Shown: positions 35,392 to 47,600 of the stretch, in pieces
Position numbering within the stretch: the stretch's first letter is position 1
How the letters are laid out: the number at the start of each line of letters is the position of its first letter
Source: Haemaphysalis longicornis
Taxonomy: Eukaryota > Arthropoda > Arachnida > Ixodida > Ixodidae
Assembly: GCA_013339765.2 (NCBI GenBank)
Contig: CM023457.1
Coordinates: 80,286,192 to 80,350,191 of the forward strand
Reading direction: 5' to 3'
DNA length: 64,000 nt
Position numbers and translations under genes: made by a program
The notes under the pieces: model-generated
Databases searched by the model: none
What the model saw: the letters and a program-made list of their open reading frames with translations, nothing else
Told to the model about the DNA's origin: nothing

Positions 35392-38300
35392 GCAGGTATG
35401 AACGTTCCAATTGGCAACGTTTCTTCGGCTGAATTATTGTACACCCCAAGAAACATTTTGAACAAAATCTACAACTTTGCCAAAGTTTTCATGATTTCAA
35501 GTCAACTTTTGCAAGGCTAAAGCGGCACTATGCTCAAGACGTTCCGCTTCCTTATGCAAGTCCTTGCACAACAAGCTTGTCACTGGCATTCAGGCACGTC
35601 CGCTCCCAGATACTTTCCCTTCTAGATCTTACAAAAAAAGAAAATAAAAAAAATTGAGCATGCTACAAAGGGCAAGGGCCACAATCCAGCAGACGCCCCA
35701 CACGCACACCTCAAAGCCCTCAACTCAAATTGAGCAGCATGCAAAACGCAGCCGAACATCGCACGATCGATGCAACACTTTTTCTCATGCAACCGCAATA
35801 CCATTCAAGCCAAGCCAAGCCAAGCCAACGTTTACCTCCCTCTTGCACGCAACCAGGAGTGCCTTCTCCAAGGAACGGCAAGGGGAACACCGGATAAAAC
35901 ACACCAGTCTCAATCTCTCTCTCTCTCTCTCTCTTCTCCATTCCACCTGACAGCTCGAAAACGATGCAACCACACGCGAACACTCCCACAGAACAATGAG
36001 CAAAACAATACCGGGCCTGCATGCAAAGCGAGCAAACTTGCGACCGAGCGTGACAACACCTACAATTGTGCATAAGAGACAAAAACCTCGCCTTCTCCAC
36101 CTCCTCGTCTGCTTTCTCGGCACAAACAAGCTGCCGGAGCCGAAAACTCACTGAAAACTCGACGTTGCTCAAAGCTGTAAGGCCCCTTCAATCAGGCCTA
36201 TGCCACCCTTCATTAGTTCAGAACAGTTCAGTGCCTATGATACCACTTCAAGAACCATACCTGCATTTCTTTTGCCCGACAATGTCCGAGGACTAGCGGA
36301 AGTCACGAACACACTAATGCAGGTAACATCCGAACTGGCTGACACATTTTGCGCTCCAGTTCGGCCTTGCTTAGCTTTGGCAAATTTCTTCTTCTTTTTC
36401 TTTTTGTTCAGTCATTCCAACCACCCGAACCTAGCCTGCAGTGCATGCACTTGGAGCAGCGATTAAACCACAAACAACACCAGCGCTGCACGACAGCTGA
36501 ATCAGTCCAGCTACGTCGATTACACCTAGTTTGCATAGAAATCAACCCTGATCGAACGCCGAGCCTCACATGATTGAGTACAAACAGACAGAAAAATGTT
36601 TGCTGCTGTGGCTCGCTTCGTTCACTTCCCTCGAAAACAAAAACTTGGTACTGCCTTTGGCTGCAGTGGCAATTCCCGAGTGCCTTGTCGTTGTCCCGCA
36701 TCTCAAATGGCGTAGTGAACCAAGCAATCGGTTTGGACAACCCTGCGAAACGGTCGTACTTATGCAAGACTGCGCTGAATGACATCAGCAGCACATTGAA
36801 GAGGAGCACCAACGGCACTTCCGCCACTGACTCTCCTGAAGACGAAACTTTTGCTTTGACCAGAACCGCCCTGCCTCTAAAAAGCACAATGTGCCGCCCT
36901 TTTGTCTGCACCACCAAAAACCTGACAATCATTTCGGAATCTTGGCAGTCAGCTCAGAGCATCGCAAAAACCCGCTCTCGCACTTTAGCCGCATGCGCTG
37001 GGCAAGCATACCATTTTTTTCCCCTTTACAAGCCACACAGTCTCAAAACCTCACTGCGCAGAAAGAAACGCAAGTCGCCTGCGGTGCATGCAGTAAACCT
37101 TTAAAAGTCTCGCATGATGCACTGGCTACCTCAAGACACCAGAAATGTAGAGTGCCTCGACCGCAGCAAAAGCAACAAGTTGCAAAGGGTGTCCCGACGG
37201 TGAAAATCCCCACACAAAAACCAAAACATCGGCGAAAGGTCACCCCGCTGCCAGACATTTCGTCCACTTGACCTCGTTGCCTGCACTTCAAAGCCGAAGC
37301 CTTGTGGCAGTACTAGTAAGCTTAGAAAGCGGGACAAAGTCCGACTCAATGATGGCCATCAAAGAGATGTTCCCAAACCCTCCAACCTCTCATTTTTCTT
37401 GTACTCCACAGTAATAACCCCACGGGGAAAAAACAAAAAATTTTACACAGTGGAGAACCCTGACAGAAGGCAACATGGGAGTCTGCCAAAAGGGCTCGTA
37501 GACCATACTAGCGATGGCTACAACCTGTAACCTGCGGGTGCGGTGGTCGGCTCACCGAGAGAAAGACAAGTTGAAGTCAAGTGAAAGTTGCCCTGGAAGC
37601 ACCTCCACAAAGTCCGCCGACATGGGCAGGCTTCTGCGAAGACTGTTTGGCAAGCAACACGCGAAAACAGAGCATTTGGTTCGACATCGGCTTACAAACT
37701 CCACTTCCGACCAGGCGTACGGTCGACAAGTAACCCCCCCTCCAAAGCGCAACTCCCCACAAAACACAGCAAAACAAAAATGGTGGATGAAGCCGCCGTG
37801 GCATAAAACAAACTCCCCCCCTCTCTGTCACCTCGCTTTAACGACACTGACAATCGCAACGTCAACCCCCACTGATCGCCTCGGAAAAAAAAAACACCTT
37901 CGAAACGAAAATCTCCACAGCAAACAGCAGCGCACGCAGTTCCACCAGTCTTGCCCACACCCTCACGGAGCCGTCATTTGCCGATGTTATCAAGGCCAAC
38001 CACCCGTTGGCAGTTCCGTTGGCAGCAACGGCCTTCTTGACGTTGTCCGCCGGGGCTCCGTGGTGCAAAGCCTCCCAAAACTCCCCAGTCGCTGCCTCTG
38101 CTTGGATCCATGCAACTGCCTACAACTTCCACACTCCCCAGGTGACCACCACTTCGCCGGCACAGGTTTCTTCCCGCAACCACAGAATCCTCAGCTCATG
38201 TCGGAACCTTCGAGGTGCCAGTTTCCGCGTAGCTCCCGCATCCCCACACCTAGGCACGTTTGAGCTCCGGTACGGTCGAGACACTCGCACTTTCCCCGAG

Positions 38301-38477
38301 CACTCCCAGTGAGATCACCCAGTCCTGTACCGGTCCGCTGGTACCCAGCCGGAACTGCTCTCTTCCCCCCCCCACTACCTCGTCCGGTCGCTGGAGACGT
38401 GCGCCACGGCACAGCTGGTGGGGAGACGTCCCCCTCGGAGGAGGAAGAGCAAGCGGAGCGTTCTCCTCCTCCTCCGA
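35392..38477 (-). other. Probable HBP1 3' UTR: strand-asymmetric, no gene
   Basis: Directly downstream of the HBP1 stop on the minus strand. The plus strand is strikingly A/C-rich and poor in T and G, so the presumed transcript is U/G-rich. No transposon ends were noticed within it. The skew keeps some plus-strand frames open (37514-38263, 249 codons), but their translations are low-complexity with no motif. No near canonical minus-strand AATAAA was spotted, so the UTR end is unknown. Confidence 0.4.
35914..35934 (+). repeat. (TC)n microsatellite
   Basis: Uninterrupted TC repeat, ~10 units; reads GA on the presumed HBP1 transcript. Confidence 0.9.
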
Positions 38478-38631
38478 TTAGATGCTGGTGGAGTATGAGC
38501 GCTTGCGCTTCCAGCAGTCCGGGTGCACCTTCTTCACCTCGTCGGCGCGCACCTTGGCCTCCTGCGAGTACATCTTCTTCTCCTCCGACTTCATCTTGCG
38601 CCACTGGTCGCCCAGCATCACGCTGATCGCC
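38478..38631 (-). CDS. HBP1: HBP1 terminal exon with C-terminal half of the HMG box
   Basis: Acceptor AACTTCAG. Completes Arg, then AISVMLGDQWRKMKSEEKKM, the third helix, and HPDCWKRKRSYSTSI before TAA at 38478-38480. The C-terminal tail is about as short as that of vertebrate HBP1. Confidence 0.93.
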
Positions 38632-41600
38632 CTGAAGTTTCGGAAAGGGGGATGGGGAGAGGGCAGAGAAGCAATTCATATTCAATTCAATTCAATTTCA
38701 ATTTATTCTGCAAAGCACGCATCGCGCAAGGTAATCAGCAAAAAAAGCTGGGAACAGCTTGATGGGCCCTGATTAATTAGCCTTGGAAGTTTCAGCAGGC
38801 AGAAGATTTCAGTTTCAGAAGGCAACAATGGACATGTGGACAATGAAACCAGAAATAATAAAAATAAAACATACAAAGCGCGTAACAAAAAATGTTTACA
38901 TTTCCATCTCAACAGAACATTGGAGCAAATTTTTTAAAGAAACGTTCGTTACCGTATTTTCGCGCGTATAACCCGCCCCTGCATATAACCTGCCACCCCC
39001 CACTTTCAGCCCACGGGAAAAGAAAAAAAAAATCCTCGCGTATTGCCCGCACATTTGATACAGGAAAGGCTGCACCAAAGCTACTGCTCAAGCATCGCAT
39101 CGCATACTGTGTAGACAGAAAAAAGCGTATATTTAGCAAGTATAATACCCCGACTGCAAGGCGAAAGTCACAATTCACCAATAGAATTCAAATTTTCGCA
39201 TTTTTAGTGCGGGTTATATGCGCCAAAATACGGTATGTCAGAATTATACAAGTCGTTTAGCACAGTGGGGAAACAGTATATGTGGTTTGGTTGCAAGAGG
39301 GGTTGGAAGCAAACAACAAATACAGAAATTAATAAATAAGAACAGCGGTTACAACTGAAATGCAAACAAATGAAGTGAAAAAAAAAAACACCACGAAGGC
39401 CAGAAGAAAAGGATGACACAAGTGTGCCGCCACAAGGGTGGTGGTTGAATTCCATTTTGTGAAAAGAAGGCACAGAGCATTTGATGAATGACAAGACAAG
39501 CTGCACAAACATAACAACCACCGAGGTGATTCAGCCCACCTAGTTAGGATTTTAGGTGCCTTAGGTTCGCAACCCCACCCTTACCTAACAGCCTTCCACT
39601 TGTTGCCACGATGAAAAAAGCACAGAATTGATGACACGTAACAGAAAATACAGGACAATGTACTACCAGCAACTCAGAATTTAATTTCAGAAAACAGTAA
39701 TTTATAGCTGCAATCAATTTATAATTTTTTTGTGTCATCGTCAATTCCACACCACTTGAGAGTGAAAGCTCTGTTATGCTATTGACCATATTCTGAATCC
39801 CTCCTCCACTCGAGCCAGCAGTCGAGGAGATCCTTTAAAGCGATTCTCGCATGTAAACGTCAGTGCAGTATTCTCCACTAAGCCAAGTTGAGGAAACACG
39901 GGGAGTGGAGGACAGACTAAGAAAACGGTCATATGTCTCGCAAGGTCATTCATCGCGTCGCAATGACCTTGAGCCACCGGAGCGCAAGCACAGCAGGCGT
40001 GAACTAACTTTCACGAAACCCCGTGTCCATAGTGTTTGCAAAAACCAAGCCAAACATGAAACCTTTTGACGCCATGTATCTGATCATTACACACCGTAAT
40101 TTTTTCACTGAACTTCAATTTTTGTGTAACTTTTATTTCACGTGTTTCTGGCTTTTGGCAATATTCATGATCTCCGAAGTGCTCATGTTGGCTGTGTCTT
40201 TCATGCATTCATCTACTTTTGATTGTATACATACCTACTTGCAGTAGCTATAATACCATTGTTGTTAACTTGAGTTCATCTTCATGACTCGTGTTTTTTC
40301 TCCTTCAAACATTGTATTTTCTGCGTTTTGACTCCTTACTTGTGTTTATTTTTCCTTAGTCCCCCTTTACAAATTATGCACTCCCCCTTACACCATGCCC
40401 TTCCATGGGCCTGTAAGGTATAATGAATGAATGAATGAATGAATGAATGAATGGACCTTTTGCTCATGATAATTAGGTTTACGAGTGTAAAACCTGGCCC
40501 ATTTTTCCCATCACAGAGCCCAACCAAGTCGCCCCATGCGCACCTGTTGTCCTTTCCTGGGTGCAGGTGTGAGTACTCCCCGCGGTGCTTCTGGGCGAAG
40601 AGCATGAATCCGTTCATCGGCCGACGAGGCTTGGCCGGGTCCGGGCAGGACGTGTGGCGGGTCCGCGTGTTGACGGACTTCTTGGACGGCGAGCACTGCG
40701 CCGACGTGGGGGGCGGCTCCGCCGCTGGTGCCGGCGCTGGAAGGCAGTGCTGGAAGAATGGAACATTGCGGGCGAAGGGACAGTGCCTTTAGCTTCCAAC
40801 GAGGCGTTTTCTTAGAGGATAGATTAAAAAAACTTTAGGAGCTTAGAGGGACGTCAATGACGATATGCAAGCGCTACCGCTGTTTTGGCTGCCACTCTGT
40901 TCTAACGCACAAGCAATTTGGGGGTGTATTTTCCTGGAAAAAAAAAAAAATAAGCACGTTATGTGTGGACGCATACAGTAATACATTACTTGCGCGAATT
41001 TTCCAGAATATTCGGACGTGGCTGAATATTCGAAATTTTTTAATATACAATTTTCGAATCAAATATGCTTTAAATAAAGAGATTTGAACTAGAAAACACC
41101 TAGTGAAGCTTCAAAAAATGGTTAAGACTTTCGTCTAAACATAGGCTGGGTAGGACTCACCAGAACGAACTAGATACGAAGTGCACTGCTATTTCGCAAG
41201 ACTTAAGGAGGGGGGTAGCCTAACGTTGTGTCCAAATGCAGAATGAAATGAAGGAATGAACGTCTTTAGTAGTAACACATACACAAGCTACGCGTTCACT
41301 TTCCTTTTGTTTTTCGACTTCAACGAACAGCTGATCACTCGGCGGACACATTTTTTGAAGTATACAGGGTAGGCGGTTTACGAACGATGAAAGGTGTCGT
41401 TGGAATAGTGTGGTACACGAGAAGGCGCTCTGATTTTAGTTTGTGCTAGTTTCTGCAGGCTCCCTCTGTCATATGGTAATGTCTCCAAGAGGCGTTTAGT
41501 CGCGGACGTGGCTTACTCTATAATCCCATCACAGCGCCGCTCGCGGAGGATACTTGTAGCAGATGATGAATGTTTGCGGGCGCTCACCTGAGGACAAGAC

Positions 41601-44600
41601 AACCCAGCATTAAATTTTTTGTACTGTGAGGATCCCCGAGTATAATTTTGCATTATCCACCTTATTTTTCTCGTAGAATGTTCGCGAAATTTATGCAACA
41701 TTAGCTTGTCCAAGGTAACGATCAGTATCTGAGGTATGATATTGCCGAGCATAACTGGCAGGCTGTCAGGTCTGAGTGCTCTGCTAGATTAGTATGTAAG
41801 CGCACAAAACCGATTTACACCGTAGTGTATAGCCGTAGCAGGACCACCTGGAGAAACGCTGCTTACGGAGATTAGTAAAGTTCAGAGCAGTGGAATTACA
41901 ACCAGCTCCGTGCATATGCCGGCTTCGCGACGCTGGTCTGTGACATACACCTGCCACTTACACAAACCGAATCCACCACACTAAGGTCATGAAACGTTTA
42001 CACTCTCGTAAATATACACCACATTTGTGAACACAGTGACTGCTCCACATAAATGTGTATTTCCAACGCATACAAACGGTAAATCTCAGTCGTGAACGTG
42101 CCGTGAAAGCAGCGGCGACGGTGGGAGCGGGCCGGGGCGTCCCACGGCTGTTTTCAAAATGGGCCGCTAGGGGGATTTCAGTGGCGCCCCTACAGGCAGC
42201 AGTCATGGTGTATATCAAACCGATAGGTGTTTTTTTTTGTGAGTTCAATATAACCGGGTTTGAGTGTACGTGAAGGCAAGATTCTTTAGTGTACATAAAA
42301 ACATCGTAGATGCTGGCGTTTCCATTAGACAACAGCACTGTGAACCAGTCCACCCAGCGAATTTTACTAGACGTTTGTGTCTCTCTCTTCTGCCATAAGG
42401 TAGAGCTCCCATGGCTGGCAATTAAATGCACAATGTTGTTAACCTCATGCCTTGATGCTATGAACACTTTTGACTTGCATGCATAAAGTTTGTAGGTCAG
42501 ATGGCGTAGACCGAGTTGAAATTTAACTCCGCTACTACTATGGTGTCGGCACGGGTAGACGCAGAAACACACACACACAAAAGAAGGCTGCTGCTTGGCC
42601 ATGCTCAACCTGGTAAAGTTTTCATGAAAAGTTTGTACCACAAGCATTGAAATACTTACGTGATGTGACCTGAGTACAGGGGAAAGAAATGAAAGGAAAA
42701 GAGGACATAGCAAGGAAGAAGTTAACTCTGTTCGTGTCTCCAACTTGATGCTAGCTACCTCTTTTATTGTGTGGTAATGAGACTTACACGATTTACCAGG
42801 AGCAAGCTTAGGGAAGAACGTAACTTAGGTAGGTCTGAACAACCATTACGGTACCCTGTGTTGAGAAGCCAGTGAAAACAACAAAAATACTGCATCACAA
42901 TGCTTTACCGAAATAGCCCACACACAACACTGAAGCCTCCACACATGCGCGAAACTTTCGATAAACAAAAGGCAACATGCCTTCATTTTATGGAGTTTTA
43001 TATGCACGCATAGTTATGATAAACTTTCAGCCTAGAGTCAGCAGATCTGCCCAGCCTTTCTGCATTCGTTCTGTGGCTCTCACGACGAATACTTGGTAGA
43101 GTTAAACCTCGACGTAACAAACTTCAATGCAACGAAACCCCGATGTAACGAGCCGCATAACTTTTTTTTAACTTCAAGTGTATGCACGTCACGTATTTTT
43201 AACCTCTGTGTAAACAAAGTCCCATTTGCTGAAATTTCAACGTAAAGACGTTTCGTGGAGACTTAGGCACAAGATTTTGGTTGAAGAAGTAGATTTTGGG
43301 AAACACAAGTGCTGAAACGGCGTCTCAATAAAACGTGAACGGAAACATGGGCCACCCAATGCCGTGAAAACAGCGAGCCATCGAGTTTGTGAGCGAGCGC
43401 AATGCCTACAAACTCCTTGCCTGCAAGCTGCGTATGGCAACTTCTGTGGAGGAGTCGGCGAGTCTGGGAAGCATGGGAAGGCTGCAGGCCGCACCCTTGT
43501 CCTTCGTTCGTGTTCGCTCAAGCTTGTCGGGTTCTGTTGTTCCGTTGTTCCAGTGAAGCATTTGTGGGTCGCTATGAGCTCCTATTGGTTGCTATAGCCT
43601 TGCTTGCGTGTTTTTCTCACGTCTGCGTCCACGGTTTCGCGCTGCCGGCAGCTTCTACCAAGGCCAGAAAAGTGACGACTTGTGCCAATGGGCAGGCGCG
43701 CACCCTATGGCGGGAGTTCCGAAGCGCTCGGAGCAGCCAGGTGGCCCTGCCAGAGACGATTAGGCTTATCACCGTGGCACAAATTTGATGGGTGCTTTCT
43801 TAAACGGCACGTATAATGGTTTACAGAGCAGTTTTCAACCACATTATCAGCTTTTTTTCCCAAATGAGCAACTTCGTTTGCTCCTCGTGTTGCGTTCCAA
43901 CGAGTGGTTAGAAACAGTCGCTGGAGCTACCAACGTGTTGCATTTTTTTTTTTAAAGTGAAGAGTATCATTTTGGCAATCGGTAAGTAGTTTGAGCTACC
44001 TGCTTCGCTTCACGGTTGCTGCATATTGGGTGGTATCGACGGTGGTGTCAGTGCACCAGCCGTGTATGCGCACCGCGTTTTCACTCGCGGGAACAGCTTC
44101 ATGCAGTTATCCGTTAATTTTAACCGCGAAATTTCAATGCAGCGAAATTTCGATGTAACGAAGTAAATCACGAATTTTAACCACTTTGTTACATCGAGGT
44201 TTGACTGTAAATGCAAACTTCAATGTAGCGAAATTTCGATGTAATGACGTAAATTACGAATCTTACTGACTTTGTTACATCGAGGCTTGAGTGTACATGC
44301 AAACTCGGGCCAATCGCGGCCTCCCCATGGAATTTTCTTAATCCCCAAGTTGACGGTTTCTCTCCAAAACATTGCTCAAGGCAGACAAATATGCCCCCCT
44401 TCCGTCTAATGTGTGACAATATTTCTTGAAAGGCCCCAACAACCCCGTACGCCGTCACCTCACTCACCTTAGCCATGGTGCTGAGAGTGTACGCAGCTGA
44501 TCTGTCCTCGGGTGTCAGGGGAAGCAGCCTGTGCAAGTGAACAGCGCAAGAAGAGGACGTGACCCTCGAGAAGAGCCCCACATGCGTTACCAAATTCTAC

Positions 44601-47600
44601 ACTTTCTCAGCTAACTGATATATCAAAAAAAAAAAAAAAAAAGGCTTGGAGAGAGACGGAGAGAGATAAAACTTTACCAAGTGGCTCGATAGTTTCCCAG
44701 TGTTGGCGGTAGAGCCCAGAGGAGACACCATGGTGGTTCCTCAGCCTCAAAGCCCCCCAAAAAAGCAAATCCGCACCTTCCATTTGTGCAGCCGTCAATA
44801 ATCTATCTGTGCACTTTTTTTGCTTCACGCACCTTACTACCCTTTTTTCAAAAATTTACAAGCCAGTCTGTACAGGGTTTGGGCTGAGGTGGGGACGGGG
44901 CTCTTTAGAGAGAACCCAAGAGTCCTGCCCCCCTGACGATCACCAACCTAAGCCTCCGGAAAACTTCAGCTCCATGCACAATGATTGAGCCCTGGCTGCC
45001 CACATCACACACCATGCATAACCTGAGCCAACAAGCCTGCTCCCTGCATGTCAAAAGTTTTGTTCTCCCAGTCTACATTCTGAGAAGCTGCCGATTCCCC
45101 TAAATCCACCCCAATGTTCCCCCCCGTAGAGAGGCCATGCAGTTCGAGGGCTTTCTAAAGATCTCTAGTGAACGATTTTACTCCCAAAAATCAGCAGTGC
45201 CGTCTTTGTGATGTGTTGATCAGCATTACAGACACAATATCAGGTATCTGTATCAAAAATTAATTTTGGCGCAGCATTTTTCACACGTACCAAAGGAGCA
45301 CGTTTTGGTGCTGCCAGGTACACGTATCGAAGATACAATTTTGGAGTATTGTGTGGTACAACCCTGCCGGAGGTTTTCCTTTGTCCCCACTGCTGGTGAC
45401 CAGTTTCAAACTGCCAAACATCACACTTTGAAAACTACAGCAGTACAGGAAAAACTTATTATAAAGTGAAATGAAATGAAACAATTCGCAATAACAAGTT
45501 CAGACGTAGCTTCTCAGGATTCTGTCTGCACAGCACAGTGCAATGGCCACTTATTCTACCCCTGCCCACCAACTTGAATTCTGCTTAATTCATCAAATTG
45601 TTAGGTCCCCTTTTACAAGCCTGTACTGCGTAGTCAGCTGGTCTCTTTTATTTGCCTCCTAGGAACATTTCTGAACAGTTCCTGGGCAGCTCAAGACTGC
45701 TCCTCCAATAGAAATTCAATGGGCAAATAAAAAATTAGCAGTGGCTCACCTTGGCTATGCCAGGATATACGTAGCGTTCAGCCGTACTACAATTGTATTG
45801 GTATCCAATACAATCCAATTTAATCCAATCCAATCCAATGCTCCTCGCGCTTGCGCAGTATGGCCCTTCAAGGTCCACGCGAAACTGCTCAACATCAGCC
45901 AGTCTAGTTTGTCTCTTTCTCGTCTTCCGTGCCGTTTCTTTGCGCTGTTTTTTGCCTTCAGTATGAACCAACTAGCCCATCTTCACACTTTAGTGTAGTT
46001 TATGCTACAAAATGCGAAGCTGGTTGGAGCAGTTCTGGGCAGCCTGAAATGACAAATGAAAGAGCCCTAATATCCCTCCAAGTCGTCTGCTCATGGCAAC
46101 TCTCTCATCGTTTTGTCTTGCATCGGAAAGTCTTGCTGAGGTCCAAGCACACAAAGAGCCCGGGAAACCAAGAACTCTGCAAAACGAGCGCCCACTGACC
46201 TGGGTGTAAGGGGCCCGTCGTCGCTGACGCCCATGGGCTGGGTGTTGTACGGGGCCCCCGCCGACCCCGGGGTCGGGTAGTGGGACACGGCATGTCCAGC
46301 CGAGGGGGCAGGGGTGGCCGCGCGTACGAGTGCAGCGCCGACAGGCTGAACGAGCGCTGCCGCCCAGGGGGGGACAGCGGCGGGCACCACGGCCCCCTGG
46401 AAAGATCGGCCCCACAGTACCCTCTTCAGGACGGCTGGTTTTTCCCTCGCAACAACCTCAGTGAGGCTTTCCCGCACAGAAACTCCATTCCAACATGAGC
46501 CCAACACTTCCGGCATGATGCAGAACATCAGTTAACCGTGACGATAAGCTGTGCCCCGCTCCTAAACATGCCTGAAAGATATCAAACCACCTTTACTCAC
46601 GAAAGTAACACGTAGAATTTATTAGCTCAGAGAATATTTTACAGTAAAAAAATCACTTGCATGTACAAAAAAAAATTTAGCACTGCTGGCGCTCGAACCT
46701 ATGCCATTTGCATCAAAAGCTATGACTCTATCCCTGAGGCCGAAAAGAACTCTGCTTTTCAGGCTACTGAGGCCGAAAAGCAGAGTTCCTTTAGCAGTTG
46801 ACGAAGAGAACAGGAAGAGCGTTCCGAGCGAACCAGTAGGTGGCACTGGGTGCGTACAGGAAGTGGCAGGCTTATACCCACAGGGGAACAGAATGGTGGT
46901 GATATTCATTACTGTCGTCATCATCATTCTGCTTGTGCCACTGCAGGACAAAGGCCCCTCTGATGGGAGAGCCTGTTTGCAGGCCGTTCTGCCACCTCAC
47001 CCACCTAGAAAGACAGTTTCGAAGCCTAAACCTAACCTAAAACTGACCAAACCTAACCAAAGTTTTTTTTCAATTTCATTCCACTCATAACGGCATGATG
47101 CTGCGGAATGACCTGCAAAAAGGCTGTCCTCCCCACTCCAATTGACTTCCAACAGTTCCTGTCCTGTGCTGTCCGAATCCATTCCACGCCTCCTAATTTT
47201 CTGATATCCTCCCTCCATAGAGTTAACAGCCCTGCTCAGCTTCTAGTCCTGCCTCTTCTCTGCAGCCACTCTGTTACTGTGAAATGGTCTACCCTCTCCA
47301 CCGGACATGCCCAGTCCAAGTCCACTCCTTCCTCTCTTTGATTTTTGTTACAGTGTTTTCTACCTAAGTTTGCTCTTTAATACGCGATGCTGTTTTTGTT
47401 TTCCCACTTCCTTAAAGGCACAGATAGCTAAGAGAGAGGTTCCAAAGCTTAATCCGGCATACTCACCTCTGGTGTTAACTACAGAGGTGGTGGACTACAC
47501 TGGTGTACTGAATTCCCAAACTACACCAGGCATGCACTGGTGAAGCCAGGCAGCTGGAAGAACATCAACACGGTCTAAGTAAGGAAGCACGCAACTGCTG

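Noticed and set aside
37514..38263. 249-codon open frame on +
   Set aside because: Longest + frame near HBP1, but it lies in strongly A/C-biased DNA where stop codons are rare, shows no motif, and is antisense to the probable HBP1 3' UTR.
38191..38685. 164-codon minus frame overlapping the HBP1 terminal exon
   Set aside because: Different frame from the HMG-box reading, Gly/Ser/Arg-rich from GC content, and no motif.
43402..43788. 128-codon + frame inside the Tigger-like remnant
   Set aside because: No DDE or helix-turn-helix motif visible; frame openness explained by GC content.
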